Positions 11,801 to 24,675 of a stretch of 64,000 bases of DNA are shown here, piece after piece. Within the stretch, counting starts at the first letter, position 1. Each line of letters starts with the position of its first letter. A program made the translations under genes and the position numbers. The notes under the pieces were generated by a model. That model did not search any database. It saw only the letters and a program-made list of their open reading frames with translations, and was not told the origin of the DNA. Source of the stretch: Lutraria lutraria (taxonomy: Eukaryota > Mollusca > Bivalvia > Venerida > Mactridae); the NCBI GenBank assembly GCA_964023205.1, contig OZ026842.1:7540408-7604407 (forward strand). The letters run 5' to 3'.

Positions 11801-12827
11801 TATTATTTTACTGAGCAGATTGTAACAGAAAAAAGTTACTAGCTGAACTAAACGTTCGTGTTAATTACGATTTTCGTGATGACATATAAGCGTTTGATGA
11901 AATAAACAGTCTGTGGTATCTATAAATAAGACATATCTGGGAAAGTACAACAAGTTTATGCTAAAAAACTTTCAGACGAAATACTTGCGGATCTAAATCA
12001 TATACACAGTTTGGCGAAGTAGAAATTCCGATGAAACACACAATGTAGAAGATCAATCATCCAATAACACATATTGCCATCTCCAACCATCTAAACGAGG
12101 TTATTTAGCTGCTATCTAATGATAATTTGATTGCTGTAGCTACCAGAACACGTATAACCATATCCCATTTATTAGAAGTAAACTCATAATCATTTGAATA
12201 AGCTTAGCAAATCATTTGTGCCTATTAACCCTGCGTGTTGTGTAATTAACAATATTGCGATTTGCTATGATATTTGCTGCTCAACAGCGGTTTGTTAAAA
12301 CGTCAATAAAAAAGCTGGAACGATTTATTTACATCCTTTGGATAATTTATCACAAAGAAGCGCAATTAACATGTAAATGATGATTGTATTTTAATTACAC
12401 TCATCGTGTCTTAAGGAAAAAAGCATATCATCTTATTCTTCCGCATGTGATTTCTGCGTAATGATGACTAGGCTGCTAGCTTTTTTGTGATTGTAGCACA
12501 AGTCAGCAGACAGCGATACAAATTGAGCTGATACGATGTAAAGGGGGTATATCTCAGACAATCTTAGAAAGTTGGATGTCCAGACGTTAGGTAAACCATA
12601 AATGTGCCATCTGGAACAATAAATCGTCTATCAGCCGTTGCATGCACTGATTAAAATCAAGATAAAGCCATTTCTAAACAAATAAGGACGTCGTTTATCA
12701 CTGTCGAGTCAATGCGAGTATCATTACAATGATCATATAAGATTATCTAATGGTCTTACTCCACTTAAATCGCCGTAACATATTGATGTTTTTTCCAGAC
12801 CTATTGTGTCAGGCGTTAATGTAGGTC
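8831..12827. other. Non-coding, mostly unique DNA
   Basis: No convincing coding segment. It contains the octamer cluster at 10.35-10.57 kb and a C run near 11335. Open frames are short and isolated. Confidence 0.6.
10353..10571. promoter_or_regulatory. Cluster of three POU-type octamer motifs
   Basis: ATGCAAAT occurs at 10353-10360 and its reverse complement ATTTGCAT at 10553-10560 and 10564-10571. The last two start 11 bp apart, about one helical turn. Perfect octamers also occur singly at 14298-14305, near 42823 and near 47062. An AT-rich window of this size should contain a few by chance, so only the close pair stands out. Any regulatory role is inference. Confidence 0.25.
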
Positions 12828-12941
12828 ATGAGATCTGCAATACTGGCTGAAACAAATGCTGAACTTCAGTCGCGTGATTACACGATGAGATCTGCAATAC
12901 TGGCTGAAACAAATGCTGAACTTCAGTCGCGTGATTTCACG
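12828..12941. repeat. Tandem duplication of a 57-bp unit, one mismatch
   Basis: The units are 12828-12884 and 12885-12941. Both begin ATGAGATCTGCAATACTG and end in CACG. They differ at a single base (GATTACACG / GATTTCACG), so the duplication is recent. As 57 is a multiple of three, the minus-strand open frame through it repeats the peptide ITRLKFSICFSQYCRSH. That is a by-product and not evidence of a gene. Confidence 0.9.
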
Positions 12942-15900
12942 AATCATTTTATACAGCCGCTTCAAAGTTGAAGGCCAAACAAGCAAGTACTGTAAAAAAC
13001 CGGTTATTGTAAATTTTATATAGTAAGGCATTTATTTTCCTTGAATGCGCCATTCTTTATTTCAGTGTTAATGGTAGAGTGCATAATTATGGATAATGAA
13101 GAACACTGAAAAACAACTTATAAGCCCCCGCCGAAAAATTTGATATGCACGTGATTTTGAGCCAATTTTCATAAACCGCATCTTTGCCCGTTTCGCTAGG
13201 GTACACCGGAAAACCCGCCATGTTATTTACACGCTTAGTCATTTCGAAAGATGTATGTTATAATCATTCGGTTAAAATGAATTATGGTCTTCAAGAAAAT
13301 GCCGATAAATCGCAATTAAAATATTGGGGGTATACGTTTTGTTCATGGTAATTATTAGGGTACCCAGACATTCACCATGACGATGTTGTACTGTTTACTG
13401 ATTGGAACTAAACATAACTATATTTCAAATAGTATTCTCATATCAACCTGCTCAGTCGTAAGTACTACATAAAACATACAAGTATACTCAATTCTTATGA
13501 TGAAGACAAATGATATGTATATAACGTCAAAACCCACATCAAACATCAGCGCCCATGGGCAAACAATTAGAAAACTATTTTTGCAATGTGGCTGTCTTCT
13601 TTGGTGAGCAATAAATAAGAAGCTCATGAAGATATACATGCAGTCGCGAAACATCCTACGCATGGACGGAACAACAAAAGGTCGTCCACTTGTTTTTTTT
13701 AGCATTAGCCACGGTTAACCATTATATGATTAGCGAAGTTTTTCCAAGACAATCTGACAACTGATATCGGTCTACCTAGCAGACTGAGGTAAAGTTAATG
13801 TGAAAATAAAAGCCAACTCATATTATGAGCAAAACGAAACACAATTAAGGGTTCATTTGCCCAGATTATTAATAGTGCTAAATTTACGACCGGAATGCAT
13901 TTAACTTGAGCGCAGAGCTTAACATCTCGTTCCTCTTGCATTCTTAAATCTGTCTTTAACTACTAGAAATTGGTTCATTAAAACGCGCCACAGTCTTAGA
14001 TGAAACGAACATATGGGTTAACGTCCGTAATAAAACCCAAAACGTTATGAATAGAGCTATTACGTATCGCTTAGTCTGGATTTCTAAGACATATGGCGAA
14101 ATTATATGATGATCATAAATAGCCATCTTCTTAGATCATTACAGAGCAGAAATACCTAGGGAAATCGGGAAAGAAAAAGCAACATTCATGTATCAAAGTT
14201 CATAATTAATTATGGAGCACTTAACGTGACCAACGTGATTTGGTTTGACACGAAACAGGGCTTTCGTGTATAATTCAACATACTTGTACTTATCCAGATT
14301 TGCATACAAACTGATAATTATACATATATGCTCATAGAATGGTATCATACATGGACAATGAATACGCCAAAATATGACAGGGTTTACAAGTATTGGATTG
14401 TGCAAAATGTCCGTAAGAGTAGACCAGGCTGTGTTATCAACCTTTGAGACTTACTTATACATTCGTATGATATTTAACAAAAATAAAACAAAATACATTT
14501 CAGAAAAGGGACGCCATATACAAGTGCTTACATATCCTATTAAATTATGCTCAGCAATGCATATTCTAGAGTGTATTAATTCATACGAAATGTTGTATTT
14601 ATTTACATTGCAGTTAACGATCAGGCAGATGACAAGCGTACAATGAACGTCGGTAAAGATGATCGTTACAATAACATCAACCAGTATCAATTTAGACAAG
14701 CCATTGTTTTGTGTACTGCAATAACAACTACGTAACATATTTAACATATTCATCAAGTAAGATCACTGTAGATACGTCCGTAGATAAACTAGATAAAATA
14801 AAACAACAGGCTTTAAATAACAACACAATATCAAAACAGAATGATGAAGTGGCAGCATCTCAAATTTAGTACTCAGTGCCGGCTGTTTAAGCAGTAAAAT
14901 ACATGTAGCGAAAGTATAAACAATTGTTTCACGATATGCGGACCTTTCCTGGTGAAATTTATTCACCTTTAGTCTAATTCTTTTCAAGAACCCGTTTAAA
15001 GGAAAGCTTTCTTTGTATTTGATTCAATAAGATAGGAAGTTTCTAAACCCATTTTCAAAACCCACGTATTTGCGCAGATTGGCAATGTTTTTATAAAGTG
15101 GTATTTAACAACGACGCTTGGCGCTCCTTGCAATATACATTTGAAATAACAAATGTATTTTACTGCCTTTTATTGAGACTTTCCATTGAACTATTTGTGA
15201 GATAAGAACCATCATGTAACAAGTGACGAGAATTAATGACTTCTACGTTCCAATTGAATAGCAGATGATGTTTGCCGATGCTTAAAGCAGGGTAAAACGC
15301 AATAACGAATCGTTTGTTAGAGGTGCGTTACAGTAAATAATTCTCGTATCCAATTAAAACAATGGTAATTGTAATAAAAATAAATTAAACAGAAGAGACA
15401 GAAAATACTGTAGAATAAAATCACAAAGACACGTAAACCAGGTCTTATAGACAAAGCTGTAAGAAGACAAATGATGCAAGATATATTCAAATTGTCTGCT
15501 TTGTTTGATCAATTGCGTATTTCGCAGAAATGAGTGCTTTCAGAGGACTAGCACCTGCTGTGTCAGTTTAATTAGGGCTGTGGAAAGAATCAAGCCACCA
15601 CCTAAGTTTCCGTTCTACCGTTAAACAAGCTTTTGTTTCATTAATTAGAACCGTTCGCGCGGGGAAATGTGGGGATAATTTATTTTCTCGCGATAACTAA
15701 CTGATGCCTAAGATGACACACAAGCACAAGCAATGCTATACAGTTATAGACAAAATCACGCAACAAAGAAATCTCCATCTAACAATGCTGTATGCAATGC
15801 AGAACACATGGACCTGAAAGTTACATTACAATGTAAAGCAATATTAAGTATTGTGATAGGCAAGTTCATGAGATGTTTGGGGGAATTGCGAACTGAAATG

Positions 15901-18900
15901 TTAATTGTGTACATTGATGCCATGATACTTTCCATCATTATTATGTACTCATTTGAAGCAATTGAAACGGTTCTTTCATGAATTACTCGTATTGTTACTA
16001 ATCACAGTAAAAAAATAATTTTGTTTATATTCGTATTCAATGTTTAGGGAACTATGCTTCGTTGTTGACACAAACGCAGCACTTGTTCCAAATAGAATGG
16101 TGAAGAAATTCAACTCGATGATCAATATTGTTTGCAACTGTTTTTTATGTACATTATATCAGGAAAATTGTCCTTTGTAGCTAGTTTAATCTAATCAAAT
16201 AAAACAAACAAACAAAATCACCTGAGATTGACAGGGTTTGACCTTACGCGATAACTGTTCTAATATTTTAATCGATTGGCTGTAATTCTCAGTAGGTGGG
16301 TGATAATAAGCTTCCGCTTTTGGTGCAGTATAAATATAATTATACGCCAAAACGGTTCCATCGTATTGATTTTAGTTTGGGTATGTTATAATGTGTTTCA
16401 AGGTGTCTGGTAGCTTGAACGTCGACGATAAATAATAATGAAAAATAACAAAACTCTTCAGTAGGTGTTATATCAATGCGACAATAGGTACAGGCACTGT
16501 ACTATGTAATACTGTGCATGCAAAAAAAAGAGGTGAACTTACTGCTGAATATAACTGAAATAATTGTTGAAAAGAGAGTTGTACATAATAATGACATAAC
16601 TAAGGGCGTGGAACAGTGAATGTCTTAGTACGTCGGGCGGTGTTCACTTGTGTTTTTGTTTTTACCTATGTTTTTTTTAAATATGTAGTTACGCATCTAG
16701 AACTGTATGGTATGAGTGCTATTTCTAACAAATATTATAAAACACTCAATGAACAAACTCTGCTTTTTTCACGTGTATCATTAATATTTTATAAAATACT
16801 GTTTTAACATATCGATACATGCTATATTTGTATATCCTTGCTTAAAATGAAGCTTGTCACTTACTAATGGATAAAACCTGACGCTTAAGGAATTAGAAGC
16901 TTCAATAGATTATATAATTATTTGTGCCTCTAATCTTTAATCATACAGAAGACATTCATCAGTGGAGCCCATCATTTTATTCGATGTAAGCATTCCCTGA
17001 TGGATGCATAATAATTGAGTAAAAATAGAGCTCTTATCACTGATCTTCAATATATGGAGAAAAGTGGAGTCAAGATGACGTGCAGATTTTAGATTTTTAT
17101 TAATAAGAACTGAAATCACTATATGGAGCGTATTTCGTATAAAATCAAAAACCAAACTGAAGGGCAAAAGATAAATACTCGCTGAAATGAGCGGGGCTTA
17201 GTCTCGCCAAGTTTGGCTAGCACCATAATTTGAAACTCATTTGAATTTGGATGGTAGCTTATTTCCTGAGAGGAGGAAGAAATCTTTGCCATTCTTCTCG
17301 ATTATCATGCGCGCCAGCTAATATTCTCATTGTCTGCATACGCTCTATGTATTTAACACATCTTATTTGGAAATCGAAGAAAGTATATTCGACATTTGTC
17401 AATTTGCCATTTATTCATCGATGTAATGTTTATACTATATCAATATGATTGTTTATTTATTCACCATAACACCAAATGTAACATATACCGTTACAGATTT
17501 ACATAAAATTGCCATATGAATAAATTCTCAACAATAGCCCGCACACAATATGAACTATTTGAATAACTAGTATGTTAAGAATAAAATCGAAATATTACAA
17601 ATTAATCAGCTTATAATTGTACAGATTACGGATGGCTTTGTTCAATATTTGATCTAGGTTTGCATTACAGACCGACACAAGTAACCATGGACAACCATTT
17701 AGTGAATGGCAGAATCTTTGAACCTAATCGTTAACGCCAATGACCACTGTGCTTCGGTAATGAAACTGAAGATAATATTCGTCCATCCAAGTCATAACAC
17801 GCCCCCCATGTATCCCATGACTGCATTTGTTAAAACTCACTAATTCAAAAGTGCTTCTGCTGATAGTGGAAGTGATAGGGTGAATAAGATGTTACACCTT
17901 TGTGCATGGGCTCACTTTTGACCCATATTTCTTGCCAATGACTTATTGATTATTCAGAAAGAATTCCTCACTCTATTTGGTGATTCAAAGGAAACCCTTC
18001 TTTCCATTGGGGGTAATCTTCAAGCGTAGACCAATTAAGACCACACCAACTAATAGCGAGTCTGCAATTCTTTAATGTGTACTTCTTGTGGTTGTAAATT
18101 TTGCAAAGTAAAAATGTAGGGAAATGTATACTTTTGCGGTCGAAATAAAGATATATGCCGTCCTTGGCAAACATATATTTATTTGGAATTATATCAATTT
18201 ATATTACATAAATTAATATATAACTAAATAAGTAATTTATTTAGCTGACCTAACATTAACATTCCACTGTGTGAACTTATTAGACTGTTACCGATTTACA
18301 TCAGGTGATAAGTGGTATGCATGCGGTACGAGGTACTATAACGACGATTTAAGAATTTCATAAACATCATACTCTTGGTTTAAACAGTGTAAATAACATT
18401 ATAAAAACTTCACGACTGTCTTTTTCTTGTTTATATATTATTTAAGAGGATGAATATATCGATAAATATCCCATATTGCTGACTAACAAAACATAACTCG
18501 GACATAAATATACAATAAAAAACAATCTTATTTCAACTATAGTGCGAGCACTTGCATGTTACTAAATATAATTTGCAATAATATATAGAACACACATTAT
18601 CAATTAGGTGTTTCCTGAATTCGATTCTCTTTTCAGAATCCGAAACCGTTATTTCCTCAAAATGATTCTTCGTCGGTGCATTTTTGTCGGTCGATATCGA
18701 ATAGTGGTGTTAACACGTCGAATACTAGTAATAAATGAGTGGTGTTTCTCGAGGCGCCTGGATGGATTCTGAATTATCAACAATATCTCCTTTTTGAGCA
18801 TCCTGCATGGAATAATTAGTCAATTATAATTGTTCATTTACTGCAACAATTATCAATTACACTGAACAAATAAAATAAATTATTAGTTACGATGGTAATC

Positions 18901-21900
18901 AGTTTCCAGAAGTTCAAAAAACTACACCAACAACAAAAACAGTTTAGCTTCATACTTCGACTATTATGTGTTTCTTCAATTAGGCACAATTCAATATGGT
19001 TTTTTGACCCCAGTACTTGAAAATAAGTCAATGTTATGATTAACTTAATGGTTTGTGAGAAAATACTATGTTGTAAAATTTGTATCGCCCATAAGGTCCA
19101 AATGAAATTGCAGAAACAGACGGCCGCCGCTTTCATGTTATTCGGGTTATTGATGCAACAAATTAATTGTACGACTGCGAGTGTTCGGCAAATCTTCACG
19201 CACACGTAGCATTAATCTTACTAAACAAAATAACCGCTGTACAAACAAACACGAATTAATTACAGACTTTTTGCAATTCAATCTATTTCTGAAATGCTTT
19301 GAGCCTTGTGCTGTGCCGAAATTGAAGAAACTTTCTTACACAAATATTAGTTAAGTTTATTATAGCAAGATTTACTCGTCATTAGGAGTTGTGAGTATAG
19401 GGCAGTACGAACATACGGCAAAACACTTTCCAAAACATAAACAAATGCTGTAAGGTGATGCAATTCGATAGTAAATACTAGTAGAGTAACTCATGCTATA
19501 TATATAACGAAATTTAGTAACACAATGTATGTACAGTCCTAGATCTTATAGAATGTAAACATGTGTTTGCATTTCTATTAGTCAGGTAGTTTCTGCATAT
19601 TTGATTTTCTAAGGTAATTGGTAGGAATGCGTCAAATGCGATTATATTCTCACCCTGAAAGATAAAATGGTATTCGTCTTCTACATAATTACGTTCACAC
19701 ATTTCACATCTTAGATGACTTTTAATTCTGTTATGTAATACTTATATGACTGTATATTATAAAGCTTACTTATACTGCGTTATTTTAGCAATTTGGTTTC
19801 TCCTTCCCTCTGTTTAATAATTCACGTATTTATGTTTACTCTCATGTCGCTGTTTACTATAATATGTATATTCGTATTATTATTCAAATGATGACAAGCC
19901 ATGGGTAATCATATAATAAATTATCTGATCGGATCTATAAAAAAATTACCTAAAATATAAGAAACTAACTCTGTAACCAAAAACAACTTAGATAAATTAA
20001 ATAAAGAGCCAAACACAATGAAAGGAAATTTAAAAAAAACTAATAACACCCCAGACAATGTATACGTAAGAAATGTAATCTAACGGTGTAGAAATTCCTC
20101 ACAACTAATTAATCGGACAATGGAGGCATATCATTTATTTACTACTCGTTCAATTACTTGCTAGGCGACGGAACTGTAATTGCCTGTCCTATCTAATACT
20201 TAAGTTACTCTATAATCGCGTTGTAAAAAATCAAATTTATCATTGCATTTCGCACGCATGTCGTCATGAATAGTTGTCAGGGCATGGAATCTCATCATGA
20301 CTAGATCCTAACTGACATTTTCAGCACGAAAGACAACAAGCTAAACAGCTAAGTAGAACATCTCACGATCTTGCAACAAGTCAGTACGTCCAATGTATTT
20401 TCATTCAAAATGCTAGTTTGTTTCCAAACTGCAGTAAAAAAATCAATGTTAAGAACGCGCTTTTATCGAATTCCCACTTATATCGAAATTAAAAAAAAAC
20501 ACAAAGTACTGAATTTATTTCGAATTCGTTGTTCTCAAATTTTATCTATCAAAGTAGATTTTCGTACAAAAAATAGCATGACTACACGATTATTTATCAG
20601 CACACCGACGAGTTCTCCGATAATTTATTGGTGCAGTATTGAAGTTTGTTTAATACATCGAGCATTTTTTCTAACATCCCCTGAACTTCTTTTTAGCGTT
20701 TCGTCCGTAATTTTTGCACAGTGCAACCTTTGAATATCGAACATTCATGAAACCGTTACAAAATTGCTTTTCGAAAGTCTCTGGTATTAATTTCGAAAAC
20801 GTTCAATGTATGAACAAGTACAAATACTTATTATTTACATGTGTTAACTTAAATATCAATTGTTGAAACTCAATTCTTCTTCGTTCAATGTGAATGTGAT
20901 ACATAATGTACTTAATTAATATTCCAATTTCATGACAACGCAATACATCGCTTTACAAAGCTACTTCGATCGTTCAAAACCCAATACAGATCTACATACT
21001 AGTATAAAATACATCTTAAGTATCAGACATCACACTTATTTTACTCGAACGCAGTGAACTGTTCAAACCTGTTTTAAAACAGCTACAGCGTGGTGCTGCC
21101 GATATCAAAACTTCTGAAAATCATACTTTGTGTCAAGGGGGGGAAATAACATAATTACATACACAAAATGACGCGAAGAAATCCCCATTAATAACGGAAG
21201 AGATGAATGAACTAAATGACACAAGTCTTGGCATGGCTTATATACGGAAATGTTACTTCAATGTGTTTTGACAAGAATAATGAGTTCCTGGTGAACATGA
21301 TATAGTAAAATTTCTCGTCGTGGCGAAATCAAAACATAGAAAATTTGAATTCATCAATTTTACACAACAAAACCCAAAAAAAACTTATCTCAAGTACTGA
21401 TTACAAAATACTCTATATATTTGATTCAAATGATCGTACTGTCCAAAATACGTTCATCTGCTTCGTTAAAAACAACATTATTCTAAAAAAAGAAAGGTCT
21501 TATACCATGGAACACTTATACAATTAGAACATTACATATCAGCTGAATGAAGTCATAGTTTAGCTATCCATGGGGATTGTTTTGGAATGCGATGTCTAAA
21601 ATTATTGACACAGGTCCGATCCTAGTGCCAGCAATTGAGAATTATGTAAAATTCATCTTCAACATCGGTGATTTTGCATTGTCTCGATCGGATATTGGCA
21701 AGGCTATGTTCTATTGTCCATCGAAGCAAAACCTGATGTTGGTTTTCCAGTGAAGATGTATTATGTTCGACGAGCAGACATATTTGTTTATTGATCGGAT
21801 AATTTAGCTTTTACGGCATTTGAATGCACAGCAGACGGAAGGCCACACTTCTTTGAACACATATGATTAGTATGACTAGAAAATATGTTGATAAATCGAT

Positions 21901-23907
21901 GTCATATTACTGTCTGTAACATAAAAACAACAATGTTGGTTTCTATACAGTAAGGTTCAATACATCATTGGGCAAATCAACAAATCCATCAGTAGAATCA
22001 CAATAAGGCACCCAGACATATTCATTATATATGTGATAGAAGCCGTTGAATTATCAATACAGTAAGTCATTAGATGGAAAAGCTCAAACAAATCCAACAA
22101 TCCGTGATTCTCAAACATTATGCCAAAATGAGAATACCGCAAACACGATGCGTCTCGAGAGAAGAAGGCAGTATCCCTGAGTTGTGCGTGTGTATTAATA
22201 CGAACAGAAGCACAGGATATGATTTTACTGATAACGTTTGACGTATTAGTTGAGGACATTCATTGCTATGGTATATATGTGTAAGAACATCACTTGTCGA
22301 TACAGATTACAGCATAAACGAACCCAAGAAGACATAAGATAAAAGAAACGATATTCATATAGAAAGCTAGGATAGAAACGAACGGACTGTCTTACAGACT
22401 CCTTAGTTGTGCTAACATTTGAATAGTTTCTATTTTACTATTGTATGACAAATGACCGTGAAGGAAACACATTACCTGTCAATAAAGGCACCAAATTATA
22501 TGTTTATTTGTTGTTTTACGGCCCATTCGACAGCTATGGTAATTTAAATCAGCGCCGCCAAGGAAAAGGTGGAGAGATGATACAGGAAAACCGGATAGTT
22601 TTTATCCCTGTTCTTATTGAAATACTCTGTCCATCAGATTTAATATTCCAGTGATGATCATCTATATGTACGGCTTAAATTGTTTTCGCCTGTCGTCACA
22701 GTTGGGATTATTATGTTTTATGGTAAGTACGCGAGACATCATATTCCAAATAATCTTACGGAATTCCAAGAGAAATGTATTGAACTATGTATACTGACGC
22801 TTTTAAAACAATACAATATACTTCGCGAAAGCATTAATGTAAAATAGTTACCAGACAGCAATAAAGAAACCCTGTAACAAAGCTGTATACAATCATGACC
22901 AATATGGCTTGTGTTTATATCATGTATGTAAACCAGACGAAATAATGTTTAAATTGCACCAGATAAGTCCTCGAACAAACCAAGACAATTATTGGGCTTA
23001 TCAAACATAACACCAAGTACTATATAATCTAATATAATATCGCGAAATTGCTGTAAGTGTGACCTGGGCGTCTTTTTACGTTGTAGAGTATGCAATTGCT
23101 TCTCCAAATGTAATTTAAGCTATAAATATAACATTATATTCGAACAAATCCCAGAATGAATATCGCAGTACGTTATTACGAATAAGATACACCGAAACCA
23201 ATGTCGCACGTGGACAGTTCGTATTTCAGACATATGTTACTTTGGAAGCTTCGTCACGAACAATATCCAATATCAAACTACTCGCTGTATATTTAGACGT
23301 ACAATAAGTGAGCGTCTAGCCAAAAGGTATGTTGTTTGTGAGTTTCAATCGTTTGCGGAATGTATTTATCATAGCTTTTTTCAGTTGGTCTATCGCAGTT
23401 TTTAACGATATATCAGTAATATACGGGGGCTAATTCACCTTCAAGTTACTAGACTTCCTTGCATGTTTGCAAACCAGTTGTAAGTGGCCCTTGAAATCTC
23501 ACCATAAGTGAAATATTCATCCTCATTGTTCATAGAACGGCATGACCTACCGCGACAAGGATTGCAAGACCATCTCACTAGCAACTGGACCACGGCTACT
23601 GACCTCCGTAAACAGACCATCTGTCAATGAAGACCACATTGTGTCTTTCCTCCGCCGGTTTGTTTTTGCCGCGCCGGTCTTTGGCAAATACAGCCCCACT
23701 TTTACGCGCTTTTGAAAAACAAAAACATTATTAAATTGTTACAGTAGCATTTATTTATTCATTTAAAAATTGTAAATCCAATGTCTCTATATTTGCTAGA
23801 TTTCTTGAAAAAGGCAAGGAAAAACTACCCTTGTTCCTAATTTTATATTTCTAGACAATGCGTTATTTACTATAGGCTCAATTGAATGCTCTCACCACAT
23901 TTTTAAA
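12942..23907. other. Gene desert, mostly unique DNA
   Basis: About 11 kb with many chance open frames of 60-123 codons on both strands. The longest, at 18834-19205 (minus) and 20371-20733 (plus), are rich in K, I, C and S as expected from AT-rich random sequence and match no family. A GC-richer patch at 13125-13215 contains CCCGCCATGTT, which resembles a YY1 site. The repeat fragment at 22.5 kb is listed separately. Confidence 0.6.
22505..22575 (+). repeat. Fragment of a dispersed repeat shared with 54.75 kb
   Basis: The segment contains 'GGCCCATTCGACAGCTATGG' followed by a T and AATTTAA. The same 20 bases, followed by TCATTTAA, occur at about 54752-54780 on the same strand. The open frame around it (22445-22654) is therefore probably repeat sequence and not a gene. 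Confidence 0.55.
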
Positions 23908-24675
23908 CAAGTGGACAATGATGGCCATGTATCGCTCACCAGAAAAAAGACCCTGAGAGAAAAACATCATGAGCCTGTATAAAATCAAGTGACCCGGCGA
24001 CGGGGCCAAGTTTTACACCAGGGCCATAATATCTAAGCTTTAGCACTTGCGGTATCTGACAAGACGTTTTTGTAATTTGTCTATGTAAGCATTATATAAA
24101 AATAGAGTAAACCCGGATGGGGTCAATTTTGACCAACGGGTCATAATTTTAACAACCACGGTAGAGGACCATCAGAACTAGGCCATGCGGATTCGGACAA
24201 GAAGATTTTTTTAAATATTCCTAGTTAAGCCTAGTATATAAAAGAGTTAACACCGGGGCGGAGCCAATTTTGACCGGAAATGTTCCTATGCAAGCCTATG
24301 TAAATCAGTTGACCCCGGGCAGTGCCAATTTTAAACCCAATGCCATAATTTGAACAAATAACGTAGAGGTCCACTAGACAATGCTACATCCGAATGATCT
24401 AAGCTCCAAGCCCTATGTTTTCAGACAAGAAGATTTTTAAATTGTCCTAGTATATAAAATAGAGTAAACCCCGGGTCGGGGCCATTTTGACCCCGGGGTC
24501 ATAGTTTGAACAAACTTGGTAGAGGTCCACAAGACCATACTACACACAAAATATCTAAGCTCTAGGCCTTGTGGTTTTGGACGAGCATATTATGTTTTAA
24601 TTTTTCTATAAAAAACCTATATAAATCAAGTGCACCCGGTGCGGGTCATATTTTCACCCCAGGGATATAATTATT
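23908..24675 (+). repeat. Degenerate tandem block of the bivalve 'GACCCCGGGG' repeat family
   Basis: The block opens with 'ACAATGATGGCCATGTATCGC', then repeats a unit. Each unit has TATAAA-TCAAGT or TATAAAA-TAGAGT, an ACCCCGGG-GGGGCC core, a CCAATTTTGACC piece, GGTCATAATTTGAAC, GGTAGAGGTCCA, ATCTAAGCTC and GGACAAGAAGATTTTT. Unit starts fall near 23980, 24098, 24239, 24300, 24457 and 24622. Full units are about 140-165 bp and others have internal deletions. The best-preserved unit is at 24450-24615. I recall such arrays as abundant in clam and mussel genomes. It has no coding content. Confidence 0.75.

Noticed and set aside
18834..19205. Longest unrecognised open frame apart from the esterase exon (123 codons, minus)
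   Set aside because: Composition is as expected from AT-rich random sequence, with no domain, no start context of note and no splice signals that fit.
20371..20733. Open frame of 120 codons, plus strand
   Set aside because: No recognisable motif or signal peptide; isolated, and the codon make-up resembles the flanking non-coding DNA.
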